From: an uncultured Bacteroidales bacterium
Lineage (GTDB): Bacteria > Bacteroidota > Bacteroidia > Bacteroidales > F082
Direction: 5' to 3'
DNA: 64,000 bases
Assembly (NCBI GenBank): GCA_947307415.1
Contig: CAMZJA010000005.1
Span: 48,382 to 112,381 of the forward strand
The position numbers and the translations under genes are program-made. Positions 50,763 through 59,487 of the stretch are shown piece by piece (positions within the stretch are counted from its first letter, which is position 1; every line of letters starts with the position of its first letter). The notes under the pieces were generated by a model that ran no database searches, was not told where the DNA came from, and saw only the letters and a program-made list of their open reading frames with translations.

Positions 50763-52292
50763 TTACTTCTTGTTCCAGAATGTCGGACTGAAGATAAGCA
50801 GCACTGTGTAGATTTCCAGACGTCCGATAAGCATAAGGAACGACATCACCCATTTCGCCATGACGGAGAGCTGGGAGAATGAGGCATCAGGTCCTGTCGA
50901 CTTGTAGCCTGGTCCCATATTACTTAATGATGTCACTACGTTAAAGATGCTTTCCTCAAAGTCGCATCCACTTATTGAGAGCACGATAACGCTCACAATG
51001 CATATTATCACGTAGAAAAACAGGAAATTCAAGGTTCGGAGAAGGATTTCGTTTGGCACCACCTCTTTAGATATCTTCACTGTGAACACTGCGTTAGGAT
51101 GCAGGAAATGCTTGATAGTGTTACGAATTGACTTCAAGCACACCATCCAACGGATGACCTTTATACCACCCGATGTTGATCCCGCGCACGAACCGCTGAG
51201 CATCAGCAGCAACGTTGGGAAAAGGAAGAGTCCGCCCCACAGGGTGTAGTCGTAGCATGAGCCTTGATAACCTGTTGATGTGACAATTGCCACTACATGG
51301 AACAAAGCCGCGCGGAAGCGGTTTTCGAACTCTGGCGCAGGATAAGCCTCTGTGTCTGTGGCAATTGTGGTGACATCAGGAGCAACATAAAACAAGCTTG
51401 TGACCAATGCCACAGAAAATATGATAACGCCAAGGAACCATATCAATTCCTCATTTTTTGCGAAATATTTGATATCGCCTCTCGAGAGGAAATAAAACAA
51501 CGAGAAGTTAATGCCCGACATTATCATGAAAAGCACGCATATGTACTCCACATAGCTTGAATTGAAGTATCCGATGCTAGCCTGATGCGTGCTGAATCCA
51601 CCACTTGACATTGTTGTAAGTGCATGACACACAGCGTCGTAGAGGTTCATCGGGCCTGCCCAGTAAGCCAAGGCGCAGCAGATTGTGAGAAACATGTAGA
51701 TAAGGTAAAGATGACGTGCTGTGACAGCCATCTTAGGATGCAGTTTCTTTACGCTCAAACCCGACATCTCAGCCGCATACAAAGTCGACTTGTTAGAGTT
51801 TTTATTCAACACAGGGATGATGGCAAGGAAGAGCACGATGATACCTAAGCCTCCGAGCCACTGCGTCATGCTACGCCAGAACAATATTCCATGTGGTTGA
51901 GCATCAATGTTATCCATGATAGTTGAGCCAGTCGTCGTGAAGCCCGACATCGACTCGAAGAAGGCATCGGTGACATTGTCGATGGTGCCTGTGAAGATAA
52001 ACGGGAGCATACCGAACACGGCAAAGAGAACCCATGCCACGGTAACAAGCACGAAGGAGTCTTTCATCGTGAGGTTATCGATTTTCTTGACTCTGCCGTC
52101 GCCTTTTCTCGACTTCTCACGTCCTGCCGAGAGAAGTATAAAGCCGAAGATTCCTGTCACCATTGTGGATGCCAGCAGCGACACAACATCCTGTTCGCCA
52201 TTGTGCACATTGTAATAAAGCGCCACCATCGAAGCGACTAACATGAAGAACGCCTCAACGAGAATAAAAACGCCATAGATCTTTGCTTTCAT
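50763..52292 (-). CDS. trkH: TrkH family potassium uptake protein
   Basis: 509 aa with about 12 membrane helices in four M1-P-M2 repeats. The four selectivity-filter loops are ESMSGFTTTGST, TTMSSGGFSTH, IVTSTGYQGS and VTSLSNMGPGYKST, each with the expected Gly. TrkH is the channel part of Trk; the regulatory TrkA gene is not adjacent here. The gene converges on the MscS gene and is divergent from the RND efflux operon. Confidence 0.95.
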   Translation of the reverse strand: MKAKIYGVFILVEAFFMLVASMVALYYNVHNGEQDVVSLLASTMVTGIFGFILLSAGREKSRKGDGRVKKIDNLTMKDSFVLVTVAWVLFAVFGMLPFIFTGTIDNVTDAFFESMSGFTTTGSTIMDNIDAQPHGILFWRSMTQWLGGLGIIVLFLAIIPVLNKNSNKSTLYAAEMSGLSVKKLHPKMAVTARHLYLIYMFLTICCALAYWAGPMNLYDAVCHALTTMSSGGFSTHQASIGYFNSSYVEYICVLFMIMSGINFSLFYFLSRGDIKYFAKNEELIWFLGVIIFSVALVTSLFYVAPDVTTIATDTEAYPAPEFENRFRAALFHVVAIVTSTGYQGSCYDYTLWGGLFLFPTLLLMLSGSCAGSTSGGIKVIRWMVCLKSIRNTIKHFLHPNAVFTVKISKEVVPNEILLRTLNFLFFYVIICIVSVIVLSISGCDFEESIFNVVTSLSNMGPGYKSTGPDASFSQLSVMAKWVMSFLMLIGRLEIYTVLLIFSPTFWNKK

Positions 52293-52313
52293 ATCTTACA
52301 ATTGTGCGACTTG

Positions 52314-52321
52314 CAAAGATA
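52314..52321 (-). promoter_or_regulatory. -7 element for trkH
   Basis: TATCTTTG on the minus strand, 21 bases before the trkH ATG. Confidence 0.6.
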
Positions 52322-52447
52322 GATATTTTTTTTGAAAACATAATTTTTTTTACACTTTTTCGTCGAAATGCTCTTTTTCTGATCTGAACTGACAAAAAAC
52401 GCCGTTGAAAAGTCCGCTCTTATTTTAAATTGTTTTTAGGAAATCAG

Positions 52448-52475
52448 TAATTTTGCAGCTAATCTATTAATAGAT
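52448..52475 (+). promoter_or_regulatory. -7 element and 14-bp palindrome upstream of the RND operon
   Basis: TAATTTTG (52448-52455) matches the -7 consensus. Seven bases later lies ATCTATTAATAGAT (52462-52475), a perfect 14-bp palindrome positioned over the expected transcription start. It could be an operator for a dimeric repressor. The tolC ATG is at 52500. The rest of the 207-base gap to trkH shows no gene. Confidence 0.55.
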
Positions 52476-52499
52476 ATAAAAAATAAAAAAAATTATAAT

Positions 52500-53831
52500 A
52501 TGTTCAAATTGAAAAGCATTTTAACAACGGTCTCTTGTCTGACGATGCTCTTGACAGGCGGTTTAGTGCAGGCCCAGCAGGCGCAGGACTCGCTCATCAT
52601 CAGTCTCGACCAGGCCATTGAGATCGCTCTTGAGGAAAGCAACAGCATTAAGATTGCTGACCTCACCATTCAGAAAACAGGATACTCGAAAAAAGGTACT
52701 TACGCCGCGTTGTATCCAAACATCAGTGCGTCGGGAAGCTACCAGCGCACACTGAAAAAGCAAATCATGGCCATGGATTTCGGCGGACAGTCGATGGAGA
52801 TTGCCGTTGGAAAATGGAACAACGTCAATGCGGGCATCAGCGCATCCATGCCGCTCATCAACGCACAGTTGTGGCAGTCGCTGAAGCTCTCGGCTTTAGA
52901 CGTGGAAGTAGCTGTGGAGCAAGCCCGTTCGTCGAAAATTTCGATGGTGTCGCAGGTGAAGCAGTCGTATTATGCGGTGCTTCTGGCGCAGCAGGTTTTC
53001 GAGGTATACAAATCGGTGTACGATAACGCCGTAAAGAACCTTGAGCGTACTGAGCACAACTACAACGCTGGCAAAGCTTCTGAATATGAATATCTTAGAG
53101 CTCAGGTGAACGTTAAAAACGCCGAGCCTAACCTCTTCAGTGCCGAGACAGCCATCGACCTTGCCATCTGGCAGCTTAAGGCCATCATGGGCATCGATTT
53201 GGAAGCAAAAATAGGCGTCACAGGCGACATCGACCAATACAAAGACGAGATGATGGCATACACAGCCTACGGCGACAATATTAGCCTAGAGAACAACCCG
53301 ACCATGGCACAGTTAACATTGCAAAGCCAGCAACTCGACCGCACCGTCAAGATGGCTAAATATCAGTATTTACCAACTCTAGCCGCCTCATTCTCATACA
53401 ATTACATAGCTATGGGCGATGATTTCAACTTTAAATGGAACCCATATTCGGTGGCAGGTCTCAGTCTCACCATCCCACTGTTCGACGGTTTCTCAAAACA
53501 TAACAATATCCGCCAGTACAAGGCCACGCAGGATATTTTGAAGCTCAACATTGAAGACACAGAGCGCAACCTCCGCATAGCATTCAAAAACTATGACAAT
53601 CAGATTGCGACATATATGAAGAACTACGCTGCCGCAGAATCGACACTCGAGATGGCACAGAAGAGCTATGACATTGCTGAGAGGATGTACGAACTCGGCA
53701 AGGCGACGCTGCTCGAGCTCAACGACGCACAGCTGGCGCTTGTTCAGGCGCAACTAACCATGAGCCAGGCTGTTTACAACTTCATGGTAACCAAAGCATC
53801 AATGGATGCATTAGCAGGAAATGAAAAATAA
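52500..53831 (+). CDS. TolC family outer membrane efflux protein
   Basis: 443 aa with a signal peptide (cleavage near VQAQQ). Two OEP repeats form the trimeric outer-membrane channel of a tripartite pump. Features include LDQAIEIALEESNSIKIADL at the start, the internal repeat-like YNAGKASEYEYLRAQVNVKN and the C-terminal MYELGKATLLELNDAQLALV. It is the first gene of the tolC-adaptor-RND-PII-like operon, with 14 bases to the adaptor gene. Confidence 0.95.
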   Translation: MFKLKSILTTVSCLTMLLTGGLVQAQQAQDSLIISLDQAIEIALEESNSIKIADLTIQKTGYSKKGTYAALYPNISASGSYQRTLKKQIMAMDFGGQSMEIAVGKWNNVNAGISASMPLINAQLWQSLKLSALDVEVAVEQARSSKISMVSQVKQSYYAVLLAQQVFEVYKSVYDNAVKNLERTEHNYNAGKASEYEYLRAQVNVKNAEPNLFSAETAIDLAIWQLKAIMGIDLEAKIGVTGDIDQYKDEMMAYTAYGDNISLENNPTMAQLTLQSQQLDRTVKMAKYQYLPTLAASFSYNYIAMGDDFNFKWNPYSVAGLSLTIPLFDGFSKHNNIRQYKATQDILKLNIEDTERNLRIAFKNYDNQIATYMKNYAAAESTLEMAQKSYDIAERMYELGKATLLELNDAQLALVQAQLTMSQAVYNFMVTKASMDALAGNEK

Positions 53832-53845
53832 ATAAAATACGCAAT

Positions 53846-54862
53846 ATGAAAACATTCAACACATTATTAATTACCGCTGCCGCTATATTGATGATTTCAT
53901 GCGGACAGCAAACACAGAACACCCAGCAGGTCGTAGAGGAAAACCCGAAAGTCACGGTGACGACAGTAAACGCTGAATATGTCTCACAGCTAGCCGTTTA
54001 TCCGACGACAATCGAGGCCGACATAGTGAACAACATAGCACCGCAGTCGGCTGCACGTATCAGCAAGATTTATGTCGAGATAGGCGACAAGGTGCAAGTA
54101 GGTCAGAAGCTCGCTTTGATGGACGAGGTGAACCTTGAGAAGGCACGTCTGCAGCTCATCAACGACTCGATTGAATTCGGCCGTATCGAGCAGCTTCACG
54201 AGATTGGAGCCACATCGAACTCCGATTACGAGGCTATGACATTGAAATACGACGTCTCGAAGAAGACTTATAAAAACCTCTTGGAGAACACAGTGTTGAA
54301 AAGCCCTATCGCGGGTGTCGTCACGGCACGCAACTACGACGAAGGCGACATGTACGCCATGACACAGCCTCTGTTTGTGGTTCAGAAGATCAGTCCGGTG
54401 AAAATGCTCATCAACATCCCTGAGAGCAAATATTCACAGATAAAGAAAGGCATGAAAGTCGACATCACCACCGATGCTTACGGCGACCAGGTGTTCAAAG
54501 GCACCGTCGACCTCATCTACCCTACCATCAACTCGATGACGCACACCTTCCCTGTTGAGGTTAAGTTCAACAACAAAGACTTGACGTTACGTCCGGGAAT
54601 GTTCGCCCGCGTCACAGTGAACTATGGCGACAACTTCCGCGTCGTCGTTCCAGACCGCGCCGTCATGAAGCAGGTCGGTTCGGGTGAGCAGTACGTCTAC
54701 GTCCTCAACGCCGACGGCACCGTGACATACACCGTCGTGGAGCTCGGCCGCAGGATGGGCGACAGATACGAGGTCATCAAAGGCGTCGACGACAACGCTA
54801 CCGTTGTCATTACAGGCCAAACGAAACTGAGAAACGGCATCGCAGTGGATGTAGTGAAATAA
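53846..54862 (+). CDS. RND efflux periplasmic adaptor subunit
   Basis: 338 aa lipoprotein (MKTFNTLLITAAAILMISC). The biotinyl/lipoyl hairpin halves are IYVEIGDKVQVGQKLALMDE and VLKSPIAGVVTARNYDEGD. A rather short alpha-helical hairpin is between them, then the beta-barrel (SPVKMLINIPESKYSQIKKG) and membrane-proximal domains. It connects the RND pump with TolC. Ordinary for the family. Confidence 0.95.
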   Translation: MKTFNTLLITAAAILMISCGQQTQNTQQVVEENPKVTVTTVNAEYVSQLAVYPTTIEADIVNNIAPQSAARISKIYVEIGDKVQVGQKLALMDEVNLEKARLQLINDSIEFGRIEQLHEIGATSNSDYEAMTLKYDVSKKTYKNLLENTVLKSPIAGVVTARNYDEGDMYAMTQPLFVVQKISPVKMLINIPESKYSQIKKGMKVDITTDAYGDQVFKGTVDLIYPTINSMTHTFPVEVKFNNKDLTLRPGMFARVTVNYGDNFRVVVPDRAVMKQVGSGEQYVYVLNADGTVTYTVVELGRRMGDRYEVIKGVDDNATVVITGQTKLRNGIAVDVVK

Positions 54863-54883
54863 TCTTGTAAAACAAAGAAAATC

Positions 54884-57800
54884 ATGAGTTTATATAGAAC
54901 ATCAGTAAATCATCCGGTAACGGTATCGTTGGTTTTCATCACGGTAGCGATTCTGGGTGTTTTCGCACTCAGCAAGCTGTCGATTAACCTTTTCCCGGAC
55001 ATGGGAACCAACGCCATCATGGTGATGACATCGTATTCGGGAGCGAGTGCGGAGGATATTGAGACGAACATCACCAAGACATTGGAAAACTCTCTGAACG
55101 GCGTGAGCGACCTAAAGCACCTTTCGTCATCATCGAAGGAAAACGTCTCCGTCATCACGCTTCAGTTCGAGTATGGCATTGACATTGAAGAAGCCACGAA
55201 CAACGTGCGCGACAAACTCGACATGGTGAAGCAGGTGCTGCCCGACGGAGCAGGCAACCCCACCATCTTCAAGTTCAGCATGGAGGACATCCCGATTATG
55301 TTCCTCTCCGTCACCGCTGAAGAGAGTCTTGCAGGTCTCGACAAGATTTTGGATGACAAGGTCGCGACGCCATTGGCACGTGTATCGGGTGTAGGTACAG
55401 TTTCGGTGTCGGGTGCGCCGAAACGTGAGATTCAGGTATTTGTCGACCCTAACAAGCTCGAGGCTTATCATCTCACAGTAGAACAGATCTCACAGGCTCT
55501 GGCATACGAAAACCGCAACACCCCTGCCGGCAACATCGACATAGGCTCAAACACATACGCTGTGCGCGTGGAGAAAGAGTTCAAATCGGCACGTGAGATG
55601 CTCGACGTGGTTGTTGGTACATATAACAACACGCCAATTTATCTCAAAGACGTGGCAAGAGTGAACGACGGCGAGCAGGAACGTCTGCAGAAGGTGTTCT
55701 CCAACGGCATCCAAGGTGCAATGATCACCATCCAGAAACAGACCGACGCCAACTCGGTGCAGGTTTCGAAAGGTGTCAAGAAAGAACTAAAAAAGATCGA
55801 GAAGACGCTGCCTTCGGACATCAAAATCAACATGATCAACGATACCAGCGACAGCATCATCAACACCATCGACTCATTGAAGGAGACCATCTTCATAACT
55901 TTCATCGTGGTTATGCTGGTGGTGTTTATCTTCCTCGGCAGATGGAGAGCAACAATCATCATCGTATTGTCAATCCCTATCTCGTTGGTCGCTTCGGTTG
56001 TTTACCTCTTCGCGACAGGTAACACATTGAATATCATATCAATGAGTGCTCTCACCATCGCCATCGGCATGGTTGTCGACGATGCCATCGTGGTGTTGGA
56101 GAACATCACCTCGCACATCGACCGAGGCGCGAAACCGAAAGAAGCGGCAGTGCACGCCACACAGGAGGTATCGATTTCAGTTATCGCCTCCACCCTCACC
56201 ATGTTGGCGGTGTTCCTGCCATTGACCATGGTCAACGGCGCTGTCGGCGTGTTCTTCCATCAGCTCGGCTGGATTGTGAGTATCATCATGATAGTGTCGA
56301 CATCAGCGGCCTTGACGTTGGTGCCTATGATGTGTTCACGACTCTTAAAGAGAAATCCGAGAAGTCACGCTTGGCACAAAATATTATTCACACCTATTAA
56401 TAAAGGTCTTGACGCGTTGAGCCGTGGCTACGGTCGTCTCATCAATTGGGCGGTGACGCACAGAAAGCTGACGCTTCTCATCGCAATCGTAGTTTTCGTT
56501 GTGACCATCATTATGACGATGCCAGGACTAAAGACAGAATATCTGCCGAGCATGGACCAGGGTCGTCTGACCGTCAACATCGAGTTACCTGTCGGTACTC
56601 AGGAAGATATCACAGGTCAGCTTGGCGCTGAACTTGCAGAGAAATACATGCAGATGGTTCCTGAGATCCGTGTGATGAACTACCGCTATGGCGTCGCTGA
56701 CGAAGACAACGCCTTCGCTTCCATGCAAAGCAACGGCACGCACATTCTCACCATGAACCTCAACCTAGGCAGTAAGGACACACGTGAGAGAAGTACGCAG
56801 GAGATTGCCGAGCAGATTCGTAAAGACTTGAAATCCAACGCCTTAATCAAGAAATACAATGTGTCGGAAGGTATGGGTATGGGTTCTACAAGTAGCGTGA
56901 AAGTCGAGATCTACGGTTACGACTTCAACACTTCCGATAGAATCGCCAACGAGATCGCGGCGGAGATGCGTGAGCGTCCTGAAATTTCGCAGGTCCTCAT
57001 CAGCCGCGACGAATACACACCTGAGATTCACGTCGACTTCGACCGTGAGAAGCTGATGCTCAACGGCATCAACATCACCACAGCCTCACAATATGTGAGA
57101 AACCGCATCAACGGCTCCATTATGACATTCTTCCGTGAGGACGGTGACGAATACAACATCCGCGTGCGTTACGCTCCGGAGTTCCGTCAGGGTTATGAAG
57201 ACATTGAAAATATTGTGCTTTACGGTTCTTCAGGCCAGGCGGTGCGTTTGAGCGAGGTGGCGAAGATCGTGGAAGGCCGCACCCCTCCTACCATCGAGCG
57301 TAAAGACCGTGAGCGTATCATCACCATCACGGGCATCGTGGCAAAAGGCTACGCTTTGAGCGACGCCGTGGCAGTATCCGAGCAGTGCATCGACCATGCC
57401 GAGATTCCGGCAGAGTTTATGGCGAAGATCGCCGGTGACTACGAAGACCAGCAGGATGCCTTCGCCGATATGTTCACCCTTATCCTCTTGATTATCATCT
57501 TGGTATACGTCGTGATGGCCTCGCAGTTCGAGTCGTTGCTCGACCCATTCGTCATCATGTTCTCGGTGCCGTTTGCCATCACCGGTGTTCTTATCGGATT
57601 GAGAATCAATGGCATGGCACTCGGTGTAATGGCACTCATCGGCGTCATGATTTTGATGGGTATCGTTGTGAAAAACGGTATCGTGCTCATCGACTACACC
57701 AGGTTATGTCTTGAACGCGGCATGGGCATCAACGAGTCAGTCGTCACTGCCTCGCGTCAACGTCTGCGTCCTATCCTTATGACCACTCTCACCACCGTGC

Positions 57801-57985
57801 TCGGTATGATACCTATGGCATTAGGTTCGGGCGAAGGCGCTGAGATGTGGAACGGCCTCGGCGTGGTGGTGGCATGGGGCTTGTCGGTGTCGTCACTCAT
57901 CACCCTCGTGCTCATCCCTACGCTGTATGCGGTATTTATTTCAAGAAGAATTAGACGTAAGGAAAGAAAACTAGCAAAAATATGA
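54884..57985 (+). CDS. RND efflux transporter permease (AcrB/HAE1-like)
   Basis: 1033 aa trimeric inner-membrane proton antiporter with 12 membrane helices and two large periplasmic loops. The proton-relay residues are visible: Asp-Asp in TM4 (IGMVVDDAIVVLENI) and Lys in TM10 (MGIVVKNGIVLIDYTR). The first periplasmic loop begins INLFPDMGTNAIMVMTSYSG. It looks like the HAE1 (drug, bile, lipid) class rather than the CzcA metal class, lacking the metal-type charged TM4 motif. The stop overlaps the PII-like gene. Confidence 0.95.
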   Translation: MSLYRTSVNHPVTVSLVFITVAILGVFALSKLSINLFPDMGTNAIMVMTSYSGASAEDIETNITKTLENSLNGVSDLKHLSSSSKENVSVITLQFEYGIDIEEATNNVRDKLDMVKQVLPDGAGNPTIFKFSMEDIPIMFLSVTAEESLAGLDKILDDKVATPLARVSGVGTVSVSGAPKREIQVFVDPNKLEAYHLTVEQISQALAYENRNTPAGNIDIGSNTYAVRVEKEFKSAREMLDVVVGTYNNTPIYLKDVARVNDGEQERLQKVFSNGIQGAMITIQKQTDANSVQVSKGVKKELKKIEKTLPSDIKINMINDTSDSIINTIDSLKETIFITFIVVMLVVFIFLGRWRATIIIVLSIPISLVASVVYLFATGNTLNIISMSALTIAIGMVVDDAIVVLENITSHIDRGAKPKEAAVHATQEVSISVIASTLTMLAVFLPLTMVNGAVGVFFHQLGWIVSIIMIVSTSAALTLVPMMCSRLLKRNPRSHAWHKILFTPINKGLDALSRGYGRLINWAVTHRKLTLLIAIVVFVVTIIMTMPGLKTEYLPSMDQGRLTVNIELPVGTQEDITGQLGAELAEKYMQMVPEIRVMNYRYGVADEDNAFASMQSNGTHILTMNLNLGSKDTRERSTQEIAEQIRKDLKSNALIKKYNVSEGMGMGSTSSVKVEIYGYDFNTSDRIANEIAAEMRERPEISQVLISRDEYTPEIHVDFDREKLMLNGINITTASQYVRNRINGSIMTFFREDGDEYNIRVRYAPEFRQGYEDIENIVLYGSSGQAVRLSEVAKIVEGRTPPTIERKDRERIITITGIVAKGYALSDAVAVSEQCIDHAEIPAEFMAKIAGDYEDQQDAFADMFTLILLIIILVYVVMASQFESLLDPFVIMFSVPFAITGVLIGLRINGMALGVMALIGVMILMGIVVKNGIVLIDYTRLCLERGMGINESVVTASRQRLRPILMTTLTTVLGMIPMALGSGEGAEMWNGLGVVVAWGLSVSSLITLVLIPTLYAVFISRRIRRKERKLAKI

Positions 57986-58275
57986 CAGCAATATTCATCG
58001 CCTACAATCAGGCATATTACGAAGAAATCGCCGAACTCCTTGAAAAACAAGGAGTTCGCGGATTCACCAAATGGAACGAGATAACAGGTCGCGGCTCAGC
58101 GACAGGCGAGGCGCACTATGGCACACACACCTGGCCGACGTTCAACGACGCCATGCTCACCTTCGTCGACGACGATAAAGTCGACAACGTGTTGCAGTCG
58201 TTGCACGAGCACGACCTCCTCACGCCGGAACTCGGTCTGAGGGCGTTCTCATGGAAGATTGATAAAACTGTTTAA
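57982..58275 (+). CDS. PII-like small regulatory protein coupled to an RND pump
   Basis: 97 aa. A ferredoxin-like beta-alpha-beta order is visible (MTAIFIAYNQAYYEEIAELL; VRGFTKWNEITGRGSATGE; DAMLTFVDDDKVDNVLQSL), matching the PII-like superfamily, whose trimers bind nucleotides in clefts near the GRGS-type loop. A GRGSATGEAHYGTHTWP stretch replaces the long PII T-loop with its uridylylated Tyr. The start overlaps the RND permease stop (ATGA), so it is translated with the pump. Regulation of the pump by a small ligand is a plausible role but not shown. Confidence 0.8.
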   Translation: MTAIFIAYNQAYYEEIAELLEKQGVRGFTKWNEITGRGSATGEAHYGTHTWPTFNDAMLTFVDDDKVDNVLQSLHEHDLLTPELGLRAFSWKIDKTV

Positions 58276-58281
58276 GAATTA

Positions 58282-59415
58282 CTACTTTTTCGGCTTCTTC
58301 ACACTGAATTTATAGATACAGGTGTGATGATACTCCTCGCCCGGACGCAGCACTGTGCTCGGGAAGTTAGGCTGATTGATAGCATCAGGGAACTGCTGTG
58401 TCTCAAGAGCGAACGAGGCGCGGTTGCATAATGGCTTGCCGTATTTTCCTGTCGTCTTGCCATCAAAGAAGTTACCGCTGTAGAACTGCATTCCAGGCTG
58501 GTCGGTCGACACCTCCATCACCCTACCCGACTGAGGCTCGAGAACAGTAGCCGCCAAGCCCATCTGGCCGATAGGTTTGTTCAAGACCCAGTTGAAATCG
58601 TAGCCACCGCCATTCACCATCTGCGGATGATATTTTGCTATATCACGTCCGATAGGCTTTGCCGTCATGAAATCCATCGGAGTGTCTTTAACAGGAATGA
58701 AATTACCTGTTGGAATAAGGTTTTCATCAATAACTGTGATTAACTTGCCATTAATCATCATCTCATGATCAAGTATGGTGCCGTTGCCTTCGCCATGCAG
58801 GTTGAAGAACGAGTGATGCGAGAGGTTGCAGACCGTCGGGGCGTCGGTTGTCGCAAGATAATCGACACGGAACTCGTTGTCAGGAGTCAAAGTGTAGGTC
58901 ATGGTGATGTCGAGATTTCCCGGGAAACCGTCCAAACCGTCAGGCAAAACCACGTGAAGCACTATGGCGTTGTCGGTCACTGACACAACATCCCAGACGA
59001 CTCTGTCGACACCGAACTCTCCGCCGTGAAGCGTGGCATTGCCACCATTTTTAGGCAGTTGATATGTCTTGCCGTCGAGTGTGAACTCACCATTGGCGAT
59101 ACGGTTGGCGCAACGTCCGACCACTGCTCCGAGGTATCTCTCACCCGTACAATTAATATATCTGTCGATATTGTCGTAGCCAAGCACGATATCTTCGAAA
59201 CTGCCTTTGTTATCAGGCATCCACAGCGAGACAACGCGACCGCCATAGTTGGTGACCTGCATAGTTAAAAAACCATTCTTCAAGGTGTAAAGCGATACCT
59301 TCTTGCCATCCACCTCAGTATTGAAATCATTGACATTCATAAGTTTAACCTCATTTTTCTTTGTACAACCAATTAAAATCATCGCGCTGAGCGCCAAAAA
59401 CAATAATTTCTTCAT
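58282..59415 (-). CDS. galM: aldose 1-epimerase, lipoprotein form
   Basis: 377 aa. MKKLLFLALSAMILIGC is a lipoprotein signal, so unlike cytoplasmic GalM this enzyme is in the envelope. It interconverts alpha and beta anomers of sugars. TNYGGRVVSLWMPD, LGAVVGRCANRIANGEF, LHGGEFGVDRVVWD, CNLSHHSFFNLHG (catalytic His) and GGYDFNWVL (Asp) are all present, with a late Glu in FALETQQFPDAIN. Periplasmic GalM copies usually support sugar uptake from polysaccharides. It converges on the PII-like gene with a 6-base gap. Confidence 0.94.
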   Translation of the reverse strand: MKKLLFLALSAMILIGCTKKNEVKLMNVNDFNTEVDGKKVSLYTLKNGFLTMQVTNYGGRVVSLWMPDNKGSFEDIVLGYDNIDRYINCTGERYLGAVVGRCANRIANGEFTLDGKTYQLPKNGGNATLHGGEFGVDRVVWDVVSVTDNAIVLHVVLPDGLDGFPGNLDITMTYTLTPDNEFRVDYLATTDAPTVCNLSHHSFFNLHGEGNGTILDHEMMINGKLITVIDENLIPTGNFIPVKDTPMDFMTAKPIGRDIAKYHPQMVNGGGYDFNWVLNKPIGQMGLAATVLEPQSGRVMEVSTDQPGMQFYSGNFFDGKTTGKYGKPLCNRASFALETQQFPDAINQPNFPSTVLRPGEEYHHTCIYKFSVKKPKK

Positions 59416-59434
59416 ATTTTTAAAATTAATAATG

Positions 59435-59442
59435 CAAAATTA
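59435..59442 (-). promoter_or_regulatory. -7 element for galM
   Basis: TAATTTTG on the minus strand, 19 bases before the galM ATG. Confidence 0.6.
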
Positions 59443-59474
59443 TAAAATTATTCTGATATAATTCGTTTTTTTAG

Positions 59475-59482
59475 TAATTTTG
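59475..59482 (+). promoter_or_regulatory. -7 element almost touching the hybrid kinase start
   Basis: TAATTTTG on the plus strand ends 5 bases before the ATG at 59488. A GTG at 59482 overlaps the box and is rejected. As with rlmD this predicts a leaderless transcript. Confidence 0.52.
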
Positions 59483-59487
59483 TGACG

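Noticed and set aside
52322-52447. A possible small gene in the trkH-tolC gap
   Set aside because: No frame longer than about 20 codons with protein-like composition was found; only promoter elements are supported.
57982-58275. CutA-like divalent cation tolerance protein
   Set aside because: Size and fold class are similar, but the GRGS loop and the HTWP motif fit PII-like proteins better than CutA.
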